DNA of 64,000 bases from Pseudaminobacter salicylatoxidans. Lineage in GTDB: Bacteria > Pseudomonadota > Alphaproteobacteria > Rhizobiales > Rhizobiaceae. The notes under the pieces were generated by a model, which was not told the origin of the DNA, searched no databases, and saw only the letters and a program-made list of their open reading frames with translations. Of the stretch, positions 56,106 through 64,000 are shown in pieces (within the stretch, counting starts at the first letter, position 1; every line of letters begins with the position of its first letter). A program made the position numbers and the translations under genes. The stretch spans positions 264,171-328,170 of the forward strand of contig NZ_QGGG01000002.1 of assembly GCF_003148475.1 (NCBI RefSeq), read 5' to 3'.

Positions 56106-57209
56106 TCACAGGTCGAGGATGCCGCGCTTGCGCAGCAGTATCCACAGGAAGAACGGTCCGCCGACAGCGGCGGTGATGATGCCGATCGGCAGTTCCGCCG
56201 GCGCAACGATGGTGCGGCTGACAGCATCGGCCAGAAGCAGCATGGACGCGCCCAGCAGCGCCGATGCCGGCAGCAGGTAACGATTGTCCGGACCGATCAA
56301 CAGGCGCAGGAGATGCGGCACCACGATGCCGACGAAGCCTATGCCGCCGCTGACCGCGACAGACGCCCCGGTCGCCGCCGCCACCGAGACGATGGCGACA
56401 TTCTTGAAGCGTTGGACGGAAATGCCGAGATGATGCGCCGCCGCCTCCCCCAGCGCCAGCGCATTCAGTCCGCGCGCGAGAAACGGCGACACGATCAGCG
56501 CGAGCACGATGATCGGGCCGGCCGATGCGATCTTGGTCCAGGTGGCGCCGGCAAGGGAGCCGAGGCCCCAGAATGTCAGGTCGCGCAATTGCCGGTCATC
56601 GGCCAGATAGACCATGATGCCCGAAAAGGCACCCGCCATGGCGCCGAGTGCGATACCGGCCAGAAGCATGGTGGCGATGGAGGTCTGGCCTCGCCGCGTC
56701 GCGACGCGATAAAGGATGAGCGTGGTCGCCAGCCCACCGAAAAAAGCAGCCAGCGGCAAGGTGTAGATGCCGAACAGCGCAAGCACCGGTCCCAGAAAGG
56801 TGCCGCCCAGAACGATCACCACGATAGCGCCGAGCCCTGCCCCGGCAGACACGCCGACCAGGCCGGGGTCGGCCAGCGGATTGCGGAACAGGCCCTGCAT
56901 GACCGCGCCCGATACGGCGAGCGCCGCGCCGATCAGCACGCCGAGCACAACGCGCGGCAGACGTATGTCATAGACGATGATGCGATCCCGTGCCGAAAGC
57001 GCCGAGCCATCGGACAAGGATGGGAACAGCCAGTCACGCACGACCGCGAAAGCCGACGCATCGGACGCCCCCGAAGCCAGGCTGAAAAGCATCGTCAGAA
57101 CGAGCAACGCCGTCAGCAGGGCGATTGCAAGCTTCGCGCGCCCGGAGCGGTCGCCCATGGACGCGCGTTTGTCCACCGTGCCGAGCCTGCCGGCAACACC
57201 ATCGACCAT
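56106..57209 (-). CDS. hmuU: Heme ABC transporter permease (FecCD type)
   Basis: 367 residues from ATG 57209, with about nine transmembrane helices. FecCD signatures: VYDIRLPRVVLGVLIGAALAVSGAVMQGLFRNPLADPGLVGVSAGAGLGA, GFVGIVVPHLLRLLIGPDNRYLLPASALLGA. The start overlaps no gene and lies 7 bp after the hmuT stop. Forms the channel for heme from HmuT into the cytoplasm. Confidence 0.93.
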   Translation of the reverse strand: MVDGVAGRLGTVDKRASMGDRSGRAKLAIALLTALLVLTMLFSLASGASDASAFAVVRDWLFPSLSDGSALSARDRIIVYDIRLPRVVLGVLIGAALAVSGAVMQGLFRNPLADPGLVGVSAGAGLGAIVVIVLGGTFLGPVLALFGIYTLPLAAFFGGLATTLILYRVATRRGQTSIATMLLAGIALGAMAGAFSGIMVYLADDRQLRDLTFWGLGSLAGATWTKIASAGPIIVLALIVSPFLARGLNALALGEAAAHHLGISVQRFKNVAIVSVAAATGASVAVSGGIGFVGIVVPHLLRLLIGPDNRYLLPASALLGASMLLLADAVSRTIVAPAELPIGIITAAVGGPFFLWILLRKRGILDL

Positions 57210-57216
57210 TGTTCGA

Positions 57217-58119
57217 TCAGCCTTTGATCTGGTCGCCATAAAGGGCGGCGGCAAGATCGCGGATGGCGGCTGCCGTGCGCGGACCGAAGCCGAGCAGATA
57301 GCTCCCGTCCATGCGGACCAGGTTCTTCGTTGCGGCTGCCGGCGTCGAGGCCAGGGCCGGATTGGAGAATACTTCATCGGCGTTTGCCAGATGATCCTCG
57401 CCGCCGCGATCCATCATCAGGATAATATCGGGCTTTGCGGTCAGGGCCGCCTCGTCGGAAAGCTGTTTGTAACCGTTGACGCCCTCCATGGCGTTCACCC
57501 CGCCGGCAAGCCTGATGATGCCATTGGCGCCGGTGTTCTCACCCGCCGCGAGGATCTTGCCGCCCTCCATGCTGAGGATGAACAGAACGCGCTTGCGCTC
57601 CGCCACATTGGCCGTCAACGCTTCGGCCGCCTTGAGATCGGCATCCACCGACCTTGCCAACGCGTCTGCCTTCTCGTCCGCGCCGAGGGCGTGGCCGACC
57701 ACCTCGATCTTCTTCAGGATGCCCTCATGGTCGAAGCTTTCCGGCACTTCGATGAAAGTGATGCTTGCCTTCTTCAGTACGTCCACCGCTTCCTTCGGGC
57801 CGGCGCCGGCCAACGCCAGAATGCCGCTCGGATTCACCGAAAGCACACCTTCCGGCGACAGGGCGCGCATATAGCCGACGTCCGGCAGTTTCAGCGCCGC
57901 TTCCGGATAGGTGCCGGTGGAATCGCGGGCAACGAGCTTGCTTTCCTCGCCGAGCGCATAGACGATCTCGGTCACCGAGCCGCCGATAGCCACCACGCGC
58001 GATGCGTCCGGTAACACGGCAACGCCTTCCTCGGCTTGCCCGGCCGCGAACGAGCCAAGAAGCGCGACGACGCCAAGAATGGCGGCGCGCGCTCCCGTTG
58101 CGGGGCTGAATATGGACAT
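57217..58119 (-). CDS. hmuT: Periplasmic heme-binding protein
   Basis: 300 residues from ATG 58119 (GAGGTG 6 nt upstream; GTG 58128 is less well placed). A signal peptide ends near SFAAGQA-EE. TroA-like/periplasmic binding fold: RVVAIGGSVTEIVYALGEESKLVARDSTGTYPEA, and LPDVGYMRALSPEGVLSVNPSGILA, then MMDRGGEDHL. Tyr residues in the GYM region are typical heme ligands of the HmuT group. Delivers heme to HmuUV. Confidence 0.92.
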   Translation of the reverse strand: MSIFSPATGARAAILGVVALLGSFAAGQAEEGVAVLPDASRVVAIGGSVTEIVYALGEESKLVARDSTGTYPEAALKLPDVGYMRALSPEGVLSVNPSGILALAGAGPKEAVDVLKKASITFIEVPESFDHEGILKKIEVVGHALGADEKADALARSVDADLKAAEALTANVAERKRVLFILSMEGGKILAAGENTGANGIIRLAGGVNAMEGVNGYKQLSDEAALTAKPDIILMMDRGGEDHLANADEVFSNPALASTPAAATKNLVRMDGSYLLGFGPRTAAAIRDLAAALYGDQIKG

Positions 58120-58129
58120 CGAATTCACC

Positions 58130-59182
58130 TCATGCAGCTGCTGGGATGCGCGGCAGGTTTTCGGCGATGAAACGCCATTCCTCGCGCTCGTCCTGGCCTT
58201 CCTTGCGCTTGCCGAAGAACTGGATGATCAGCTCGCCCGTCGCATCATAGGCTTCCAGCGAGGTGACATGGCCGTCCTTGGTCGGCTTGCGCACCACCCA
58301 CAGTTCACGCACATGGTCCGTCCGCAGATGCAGGTGGAAAGTCTCGTCGAATATGTTGATCCACGGCCCCATCGGCTTGACGTTCTGGATCGGGCCGGAG
58401 TGGATCTGGATACAGCCGTGGTTGCCCACGAAGCACATGATCGGCGTCTGCCCCTCCACTGCATGGTGGAGCATTGCGGTCAGTGCGTCATTGTCGATCT
58501 GCCACGCATAATCCTGCCCGACCATATGCAGCGCCTGCAGCCGGTCGAGCTTCAGCGTGCGCAGCATGCCGAAGAACTGATGCGTATCGGTGAGCTTGCT
58601 CCAGCGGTCGCGCAAATCCTCCGCGCTTGCGCCGCCCTCGAGAGCCGGCTTTCTGGCAACATTGCTGTCATCGATATCGATCGACTGGCTCTGGTCGGCG
58701 GCGGTCAGACGCTCCACCAGATTCTGGTAGGCATAGAGGTTCGATCCAGCGCGCAGATGCACCTTGTGCACGGCATTGCCCGCCTTGTCGAAGAACTGCA
58801 GGCTGCGGCGGATTTCGTCGCCGTCGCGCTTTTCCACGGCAAAGCCATGCGCCCAGAGTTTCGGGAAGATGCGCAGGTCGATATTCTCGCCCAGCGCCAT
58901 CGCGGCATGTTCGCCGGTGACGACCTTGTCATAGACGCCGATCTTTTCATGAACCGCGCTTTCATTGCGGGTCAGCGCCATCACCTCGCCGACGGCTTCC
59001 AACCCGTTCAGCAAATCGTTCACGCGCGGATCGAGACGTACGACGCTGTCGCCGATATAGGCGGCCACCAGTTCGGCTTCGGAGACGCCGAGTTGGGCGG
59101 CAAGATCGCGCTCGCGCATCTTGGGATTGTCGGCTCTCGCCAGACGTATTTCGTGCGGCGCGGGCTTTACGCGAGCATCCAT
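58130..59182 (-). CDS. hmuS: Cytoplasmic heme-handling protein HmuS
   Basis: 350 residues of the HemS/ChuS/HmuS family, with the typical tandem duplication. KVVTGEHAAMALGENIDLRIFPKLW and AVHKVHLRAGSNLYAYQNLVERL mark the first half. FVGNHGCIQIHSGPIQNVKPMGPWINIFDETFHLHLRTDHV marks the second. Binds heme, and degrades it in some species. It lies between hmuP and hmuT. Confidence 0.93.
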   Translation of the reverse strand: MDARVKPAPHEIRLARADNPKMRERDLAAQLGVSEAELVAAYIGDSVVRLDPRVNDLLNGLEAVGEVMALTRNESAVHEKIGVYDKVVTGEHAAMALGENIDLRIFPKLWAHGFAVEKRDGDEIRRSLQFFDKAGNAVHKVHLRAGSNLYAYQNLVERLTAADQSQSIDIDDSNVARKPALEGGASAEDLRDRWSKLTDTHQFFGMLRTLKLDRLQALHMVGQDYAWQIDNDALTAMLHHAVEGQTPIMCFVGNHGCIQIHSGPIQNVKPMGPWINIFDETFHLHLRTDHVRELWVVRKPTKDGHVTSLEAYDATGELIIQFFGKRKEGQDEREEWRFIAENLPRIPAAA

Positions 59183-59208
59183 TGGAATTGACCCCCTGCT
59201 ACGGAATT

Positions 59209-59418
59209 TTACTTGTTGAGAATGAGCTTGCCCTGACGGGTGATTTTCAGGCGATAGAGCGACCCGCGATGATCGATGCCGATCTCATGCTCGCTTCCGA
59301 ACAGGGCTGCGCTGGAAACGGTCCGCAATGACAGAAGCGTGTGCTCAGGTTGCGTGGCCGCCTCGACGGCGTTCCTATTGCTGCGGTGATGGAAAGCGTC
59401 GTGATTGTGGCTGTTCAT
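59209..59418 (-). CDS. hmuP: Hemin uptake protein HmuP
   Basis: 69 residues from ATG 59418. Conserved C-terminal part: LRTVSSAALFGSEHEIGIDHRGSLYRLKITRQGKLILNK, the HmuP signature. In Bradyrhizobium japonicum HmuP is a co-activator with Irr of heme-uptake genes. First gene of the hmuPSTUV operon, divergent from hmuR. An N-terminal extension to 59520 is possible but would read through the operator region. Confidence 0.9.
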   Translation of the reverse strand: MNSHNHDAFHHRSNRNAVEAATQPEHTLLSLRTVSSAALFGSEHEIGIDHRGSLYRLKITRQGKLILNK

Positions 59419-59499
59419 GGTCGTTTGACCCCTTGTTTGCCGGTGCCTTGCATTGTCCGACTTCGCAATCGCGTGCCTCGTTTCAGCAGTTGCGAAATC

Positions 59500-59562
59500 A
59501 ATCTTGACTCGATCAATCATGTTTACTAGTCAGTGCAATACCGGAGTAATCGAGTCAAGATT
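59500..59562. promoter_or_regulatory. Paired inverted operator between hmuP and hmuR
   Basis: AATCTTGACTCGAT (59500-59513) and its exact complement ATCGAGTCAAGATT (59549-59562) are 35 bp apart. The left arm contains a TGA-N9-TCA sequence (59505-59519), the RirA IRO-box pattern. The right arm read on the minus strand gives TGA-N9-TCC, one mismatch. Fits coordinate control of hmuP and hmuR. Confidence 0.65.
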
Positions 59563-59648
59563 TAAAACGCTCCGCGCAAACGAATTTTCGCCAGCCATGC
59601 CCTCTTCGGGCCAGCCCGCAGCAACAATGACACTGGAGAATTACGGGT

Positions 59649-61886
59649 ATGGGGCAGATGGCTCGGAAGGCGGGGGCTTCGTCGGGCAATGACGGAGCGG
59701 AGAAATTCAGGCGACGCGCGAGATATTCGTCAGTCCTGATGACGGGCGCGGCAACGCTGGCCCTCGGCATGGCGACGGCAGCGGCGCAGGAAGCTGCGAC
59801 CAATCAGGAAAACACCGAGCAGGCCGAGCAGAAGAAGGACGACACCATCACCGTTCTCGACAAGATCACGGTGGTCAGTCGCACCAGCGAATCCGCGATC
59901 GACACAATGGCATCGGTCAGCCATGTCGATCAGGAGCAGTTGGAACGGCGCATGGCGACCACGGCCAACGGCGTATTCTTCGGCGTTCCGGGAATTACCA
60001 TGCAATCCGATGCCCGGCGTGCGGCCTCAAGCGTCAATATCCGCGGCCTGCAGGATTTCGGCCGCGTGCAGGTGATCGTGGATGGCGCGCGACAGGATTT
60101 CAGCCGGTCGGGCCACGGTACGGGTTCGACATTCTGGATCGATCCGGAACTCATCCAGTCGGCAGACGTCATCCGCGGCCCGGTCGCCAATACCTATGGT
60201 TCCGGTGCGATCGGCGGCGTCGTCTTCTTCGACACGAAGGACGCGGAAGATTTCCTGCGACCAGGCGAAACCTGGGCCGGCTCGGTAACCGGACAGTATG
60301 AAACCAATGGCAGAGGCTGGACCACCAGCGCCACCGGCGCATATCGCATCGGCGAGAATGCCGGCGTGCTCGGCAACATCGTCTATCGCGATTACGGAGA
60401 GTACAAGGACGGCGACGGCGACAGGGTCGCCGGCAGTTCGTTCGACATTCTGAGCGGCATGCTCAAGGCCAGTGTGCGCCCTACCGAAAACAGCGAGCTG
60501 AAGCTCGGTTGGGTCGGCGCCAGCGACAGCTGGAACGAGGTGAGTGGCGGCTCCCCCGTCTCGGACCTCGATCTGAAGCAGAACACGTTCACCGCACGCT
60601 ACAACGTCACCGACGAGAACCTGAGCTGGCTCGATCTTCACATCAATGCCGCTCACAACAAGACCAATCTGGACCGGACCTATATCAGGACGTTGGTGGG
60701 CGGTCAGTTTGATCCGCAGACCGGCTATCCGACAGTGATCCCGGCCGGATCGCAGACCACCTACGATCTGGGCACCACCAGTTTCGACATCTGGAACACC
60801 TCGCGCTTCGACACCGGCGCATTGGGCCACGAACTCACCTACGGTGGCGACTGGGTCAGCGACGACATGGTGACCCGCGATCCCAGCGGCAGCATGGATA
60901 CCTACACGCCTTCGGGCAAGCGTCGCGTCAGCGGTGCCTATGTGCAGGACAAGATCAGCTGGGAATGGCTCGAGGTTGTCGCCGGCCTGCGATATGACAG
61001 CTACAAACTCGAAAGTGAGGCTGCCAGCAACTCCGGCGATCGCCTGTCGCCGCGTATCACCATCGGCGTATCGCCATTCCAGACTGCGGCGCTGGAAGGA
61101 CTGCAATTCTACGGTACCTATGCCGAGGGCTACCGCTCGCCTTCGATCACCGAAACGCTGATGAACGGCATGCACCCCAGCGGGGCGACATTCCCATTCC
61201 TGCCCAATCCCAACCTCAGGCCGGAAACCGGCAAGACCTGGGAGTTCGGCGTGAACTATCGCGTCGACGGCATGATCCGTCCCGACGACGCGCTGCGTGT
61301 CAAGGCGGCCTATTTCAACAACGATATCGACGATTATATCGGCCAGACCACGATTTCGGCATTTACCGATACGACCGGTCTTTGCCCGGTACGCTGGGAT
61401 CTCCTGATGAATCCCGCCGTCAGCTATGCGCCGATCTGCTCGCAATATCAGAACTTTGCCAATGCCAGGATCAAGGGCTTCGAATTCGAGGGCGTCTACG
61501 ATGCGGCCTGGGGCTTCCTTGGCCTGTCGGCTTCCATCATCGACGGCCACACCGTATCCTATGCCGGTGTCCGCGAAGACCTCACCACGATCCCGTCGTC
61601 GCAGGTCACGGGTCAGGTGGGCTTCAAATTCCTGGAAGAAAGGCTGCTGATTGGCGGCGAGGTTCAGTACAACGGCGCGCCCAAGGGCAACAAGACCGCC
61701 AGGGATTTCACCCTCGTCAACGCCTTCGCCACCTACAAGGCGAGCGAGAACTTCAACGTGAACTTCCGCGTCGACAACATCTTCGACGTGAAATACGCCA
61801 ACCCGCTCAACGCCACGACGACCACGCCGATCTACGAGCCCGGCGTTTCATTCAAGCTCGCGGCCACGATGCGCTTCGGAGGGTAA
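59649..61886 (+). CDS. hmuR: TonB-dependent heme/hemoglobin receptor
   Basis: 745 residues. A long basic signal peptide (cleavage near ATAAAQ) leads to the TonB box DTITVLDKITVVS, the plug domain (NIRGLQDFGRVQVIVDGARQ ... DVIRGPVANTYGSGAIGG) and a 22-strand barrel. The NPNLRPETGKTWEFG segment matches the conserved NPNL region of heme receptors. ATG 59649 has GGAG upstream. Divergent from hmuP and followed 3 bp later by the next gene. Confidence 0.93.
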   Translation: MGQMARKAGASSGNDGAEKFRRRARYSSVLMTGAATLALGMATAAAQEAATNQENTEQAEQKKDDTITVLDKITVVSRTSESAIDTMASVSHVDQEQLERRMATTANGVFFGVPGITMQSDARRAASSVNIRGLQDFGRVQVIVDGARQDFSRSGHGTGSTFWIDPELIQSADVIRGPVANTYGSGAIGGVVFFDTKDAEDFLRPGETWAGSVTGQYETNGRGWTTSATGAYRIGENAGVLGNIVYRDYGEYKDGDGDRVAGSSFDILSGMLKASVRPTENSELKLGWVGASDSWNEVSGGSPVSDLDLKQNTFTARYNVTDENLSWLDLHINAAHNKTNLDRTYIRTLVGGQFDPQTGYPTVIPAGSQTTYDLGTTSFDIWNTSRFDTGALGHELTYGGDWVSDDMVTRDPSGSMDTYTPSGKRRVSGAYVQDKISWEWLEVVAGLRYDSYKLESEAASNSGDRLSPRITIGVSPFQTAALEGLQFYGTYAEGYRSPSITETLMNGMHPSGATFPFLPNPNLRPETGKTWEFGVNYRVDGMIRPDDALRVKAAYFNNDIDDYIGQTTISAFTDTTGLCPVRWDLLMNPAVSYAPICSQYQNFANARIKGFEFEGVYDAAWGFLGLSASIIDGHTVSYAGVREDLTTIPSSQVTGQVGFKFLEERLLIGGEVQYNGAPKGNKTARDFTLVNAFATYKASENFNVNFRVDNIFDVKYANPLNATTTTPIYEPGVSFKLAATMRFGG

Positions 61887-61889
61887 CCC

Positions 61890-62336
61890 ATGTTTCAGGC
61901 GACAACGTTCATCCGCGTCATGACCTCCGCTGTGGTGTTGTCGCTTGTTACCGCAGGGCTGGCGCATGCGCAGGAGTCCCCTGCCGCGCCTGCCCTCACC
62001 CTCGAACTCAACGGCGCCGAGCCATCGGACAAGGGCTGCCGGCTGACCTTTGTGGTCAACAACACGCTCGGCGGCGAGCTTTCCCGCGCAGCCTTCGAGA
62101 TTGCCCTTTTCGACGATGCCGGCGCGGTCGACCGCCTCACTGTGCTCGATTTCAAGGAGTTGCCGGCCGGCAAGACGAAAGTGAGCCGGTTCGACCTGCC
62201 GAAAACCGACTGTACGAAGATCAGCCGCGTGCTGATCAACACCGCCACGCATTGCACGGGCGCAGGCATCGCACCCGATGCCTGCCTGCGCTCTCTGAAA
62301 CCCCAAACCCGCACCGACATCAAATTCGGGCTATAG
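61890..62336 (+). CDS. Small secreted Cys-containing protein of the heme locus
   Basis: 148 residues. Signal peptide with cleavage near AHA-QE (27/28), then a beta-rich domain of about 120 residues: LTLELNGAEPSDKGCRLTFVVNNTLG and RAAFEIALFDDAGAVDRLTVLDFKELPAGKTK. Four cysteines at 50, 108, 122 and 132 suggest two disulfides. It begins 3 bp after the hmuR stop, so it is probably co-transcribed with hmuR. No family recognised; a periplasmic accessory role in heme uptake is an inference. Confidence 0.75.
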   Translation: MFQATTFIRVMTSAVVLSLVTAGLAHAQESPAAPALTLELNGAEPSDKGCRLTFVVNNTLGGELSRAAFEIALFDDAGAVDRLTVLDFKELPAGKTKVSRFDLPKTDCTKISRVLINTATHCTGAGIAPDACLRSLKPQTRTDIKFGL

Positions 62337-62410
62337 CCCGTGCCGACGGGATTGGGAGGAGAGTTCCACGAAAAGGCGCGGTACGGCGCCCGCTCACACC
62401 GTTCTGCGTC

Positions 62411-62437
62411 AAGGCCGGGCATCCCCTGCCCGGCCTT
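62411..62437 (+). terminator. Terminator after the hmuR operon
   Basis: AAGGCCGGGCA and TGCCCGGCCTT form a perfect 11-bp stem with a 5-nt loop, followed by TGTCTC. The T-run is weak, but the position is right, 75 bp after the last stop. Confidence 0.7.
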
Positions 62438-62524
62438 TGTCTCAGGTCCGGCTTGAATGCCGGCACAAGCTGTGGACACTGGCCATCGAGGCCCGACCCC
62501 ATCCGAAAGAAAGGAGATCGACCA

Positions 62525-62839
62525 ATGTTTATCGCGATGAACCGCTTCAAGGTGCAGAAGGGCTCTGAGGAAGCTTTCGAGGACGTCTGGAAGAACCGCG
62601 ATTCCAGCCTCGCCGAAATGAAAGGCTTCCGGCAGTTCCACCTTCTGCGCGGTCCGGTCAACGAGGAGGAAGGCTACACGCTGTTTGCCTCGCACACCGT
62701 CTGGGCAAGCCAGGAGGATTTCGTCGCCTGGACGAAGTCGGAGAATTTCCGCAACGCGCACAAGAACGCCGGCTCCAACAAGCCGCTCTATGCCGGTCAT
62801 CCGCAGTTCGAGGGCTTTTCGGTCGTCGAGGGCGCCTGA
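62525..62839 (+). CDS. hmuQ: IsdG/HmuQ-type heme-degrading monooxygenase
   Basis: 104 residues of the ABM (antibiotic biosynthesis monooxygenase) fold. The IsdG catalytic triad is present as Asn6 (MNRFKVQKG), Trp69 (DFVAWTKS) and His79 (FRNAHKNAG). Family members in rhizobia (HmuQ/HmuD, BhuQ) open the heme ring and release iron. AAGGAGATCGACCA precedes ATG 62525. It lies after the hmuR terminator and is probably expressed separately. Confidence 0.88.
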   Translation: MFIAMNRFKVQKGSEEAFEDVWKNRDSSLAEMKGFRQFHLLRGPVNEEEGYTLFASHTVWASQEDFVAWTKSENFRNAHKNAGSNKPLYAGHPQFEGFSVVEGA

Positions 62840-62882
62840 ACCCCGCCGGCGTCTCCGACGAAACGATACGATGCGCGCGGGG

Positions 62883-63785
62883 TTAACCCCTGCGCGCCAC
62901 CAATATTCCGATCAACACGATGATACCGCCGACCGCCTGCATCGCGCCGATCTGCTCGCCCAGCACCACCCAGGCCAGGATTGCCGCGATCACCGGCTGG
63001 ATCAGCAGCGTCAGCGACGAAAAGGCGGGCGGCAGCCAGGCCAGCGCATAGATGATAAGCCCCTGCCCGCTTGCGTGGGTCATCCAGGCGAGCCCGAGCA
63101 GGATCGCCCAGGCAAACAGCGTTTGCGGAAAGAACCCGGTCTCGAAGAACAGCGCCAGCGGCAGGATGAAGACACCGGCCGAAGCCGTCGTCCACAGCAT
63201 GGTGGTAAGGGTGGAGAAGCGGCTGCGCAGCCGCGACAGCGACAGCATGTACCCGGCGTAGAACATGGCCGCGATGATGGCGAGGCCATCGCCGCGCGTA
63301 TCGCCTCCGCCCAGCGCGCCGAACCCGCCTTTCAGGATCATCACGCCGGCAAGCGACAGCGCCAACCCGACAAGGAACACGGTGCTGATGCGCGTGCGAA
63401 ACAGGAGCCAGCCGCCCAGGGTCACGAAAATCGGCGCCATATTGGCGAGCAGCGTGGCATTGGCCACCGAAGTCATATGCAGCGATATATGCCAGGCCAC
63501 GAGGTCGCCTGCCAGCATGAAGCCGGGCACCGCCAGTTCCAGGCGATCCCTCATGGTGATGGGGCGTTCGCGCGCCTCTTCGCGGCCGGAAGTCGCGCCC
63601 GACCAGATCAGCAGCGGCACCATGGCCAGCGCCACGCGCCAGAAAGCGGTCGTCAGCAACCCCACCTCGGAGAGACGCACGAAGATGGGCGAGCAGCCGA
63701 TCATGATGGCGCCCGCCACCAGCGCGACCAAGGCAAAGCGCTGCGACGCGGCAGTCGTGCTGGGTGAGGTGACGATAGTGGTCAT
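62883..63785 (-). CDS. EamA/DMT-superfamily transporter
   Basis: 300 residues from ATG 63785 (GGAAG upstream). Ten hydrophobic segments in two EamA repeats: first repeat FALVALVAGAIMIGCSPIFVRL to ANMAPIFVTLGGWLLF; second repeat GLAIIAAMFYAGYML to LLIQPVIAAILAWVVLGEQIGAMQ. Likely an exporter of amino acids or metabolites; substrate unknown. Convergent with the hmuQ-like gene. Confidence 0.9.
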   Translation of the reverse strand: MTTIVTSPSTTAASQRFALVALVAGAIMIGCSPIFVRLSEVGLLTTAFWRVALAMVPLLIWSGATSGREEARERPITMRDRLELAVPGFMLAGDLVAWHISLHMTSVANATLLANMAPIFVTLGGWLLFRTRISTVFLVGLALSLAGVMILKGGFGALGGGDTRGDGLAIIAAMFYAGYMLSLSRLRSRFSTLTTMLWTTASAGVFILPLALFFETGFFPQTLFAWAILLGLAWMTHASGQGLIIYALAWLPPAFSSLTLLIQPVIAAILAWVVLGEQIGAMQAVGGIIVLIGILVARRG

Positions 63786-63908
63786 TGGTACTTCCGACAA
63801 AAATCAGAGCCGCTCGCCCGGCTGAGGCTTCATATGCCGGCAGCGCGAAGATGCGCACAGCCACGAAAGCCAAACCGAGGGGCCAGCGCCTGTTTTCCAA
63901 AAACAAGA

Positions 63909-63930
63909 AGACGCCGCTCGCGCGGCGCCT
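63909..63930 (-). terminator. Probable terminator of a gene entering from the right
   Basis: CGCCGC and GCGGCG form the core stem with a TCGC loop and two further pairs. On the minus strand it is followed by TTCTTGTTTTT. The stop codon of the presumed gene lies 49 bp to the right. Confidence 0.55.
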
Positions 63931-63978
63931 CCCTATGATTTTTCTCTCCCGATGCGTGCTTGCGCACGCAGCCGTGCT

Positions 63979-64000
63979 TTATTCGTAATCGATTACGTCT
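63979..64000 (-). CDS. Last codons of an unidentified gene cut by the window edge
   Basis: On the minus strand the window starts in a frame reading DVIDYE followed by TAA (63979-63981), with a terminator-like hairpin downstream. Too short to identify; the frame is inferred from the terminator position. Confidence 0.3.

Noticed and set aside
61382-62524. Long upstream extension of the heme monooxygenase frame
   Set aside because: It overlaps hmuR and the small secreted protein in another frame. ATG 62525 with AAGGAGATCG gives the exact IsdG-family length.

Overview
The window looks like a chromosomal segment of an alphaproteobacterium of the order Hyphomicrobiales (Rhizobiales), most likely near the Mesorhizobium/Nitratireductor/Aquamicrobium group. 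The evidence is the RirA iron regulator, the HmuP-HmuSTUV heme locus, several alphaproteobacterial small families (DUF1289, DUF2842, DUF982, DUF882), a rhizobial palindromic intergenic element, high G+C, and dense short operons with 4-base ATGA overlaps. The species is an inference; no rRNA gene is present.

Layout. 0-6 kb: threonine/methionine-branch genes (3'-truncated hom, an AlaC/LL-DAP-type aminotransferase), class I PHA synthase and two lipoproteins. 6-10.4 kb: tRNA-Glu, a sparse stretch, a cytochrome P450 and two CatB-type acetyltransferase paralogues, the second with an unusual hairpin leader. 10.3-15.8 kb: metY, an enoyl-CoA hydratase/VOC/CoA-binding operon, a PaaI thioesterase and rplM-rpsI with promoter, leader hairpin and terminator. 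15.9-20.2 kb: agmatinase, argC and an APH(6)-family kinase, then ctaA. 20.2-29.7 kb: a compact exopolysaccharide cluster (deacetylase, CelD-like GNAT, ExoP-like co-polymerase with a decayed ATPase domain, export lipoprotein, glycosyltransferase, initiating transferase, polymerase/ligase). 29.7-41.5 kb: tRNA-Pro and mostly housekeeping genes (Lrp, UDG, GST, nuclease, histidine kinase, cobT, ClpP paralogue, ArsR/SRPBCC pair, dusA, dedA). 41.8-45.6 kb: a form II CO-dehydrogenase-type coxSLM operon. 45.7-50.9 kb: FIST sensor, hybrid histidine kinase, CRISPR array, LuxR-type response regulator. 51-54.4 kb: maiA, MaoC, DUF445 and GNAT genes. 54.6-62.8 kb: an iron/heme island (rirA, hmuVUTSP, hmuR, a small secreted Cys protein, an IsdG/HmuQ-type heme monooxygenase). 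A DMT exporter and the last codons of another gene close the window.

The most notable item is the CRISPR array at 48358-50108: 27 repeats of 36 bp and 26 spacers of about 30 bp. The repeat has the architecture of type II-C repeats (5' GTTG..GCT, 3' TGCTA...T). No cas gene and no recognisable tracrRNA anti-repeat was found in the window. The array starts two bases after the stop codon of a histidine kinase and separates the FIST/kinase pair from a probable response-regulator partner.

The heme island is the best-integrated system. HmuR imports heme across the outer membrane, HmuT-HmuUV move it to the cytoplasm, and HmuS and the HmuQ-like monooxygenase handle or degrade it. HmuP and RirA provide regulation. 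The DNA shows an Irr-type (ICE-like) palindrome at the rirA promoter and a pair of inverted TGA-N9-TCA-like sites between hmuP and hmuR.
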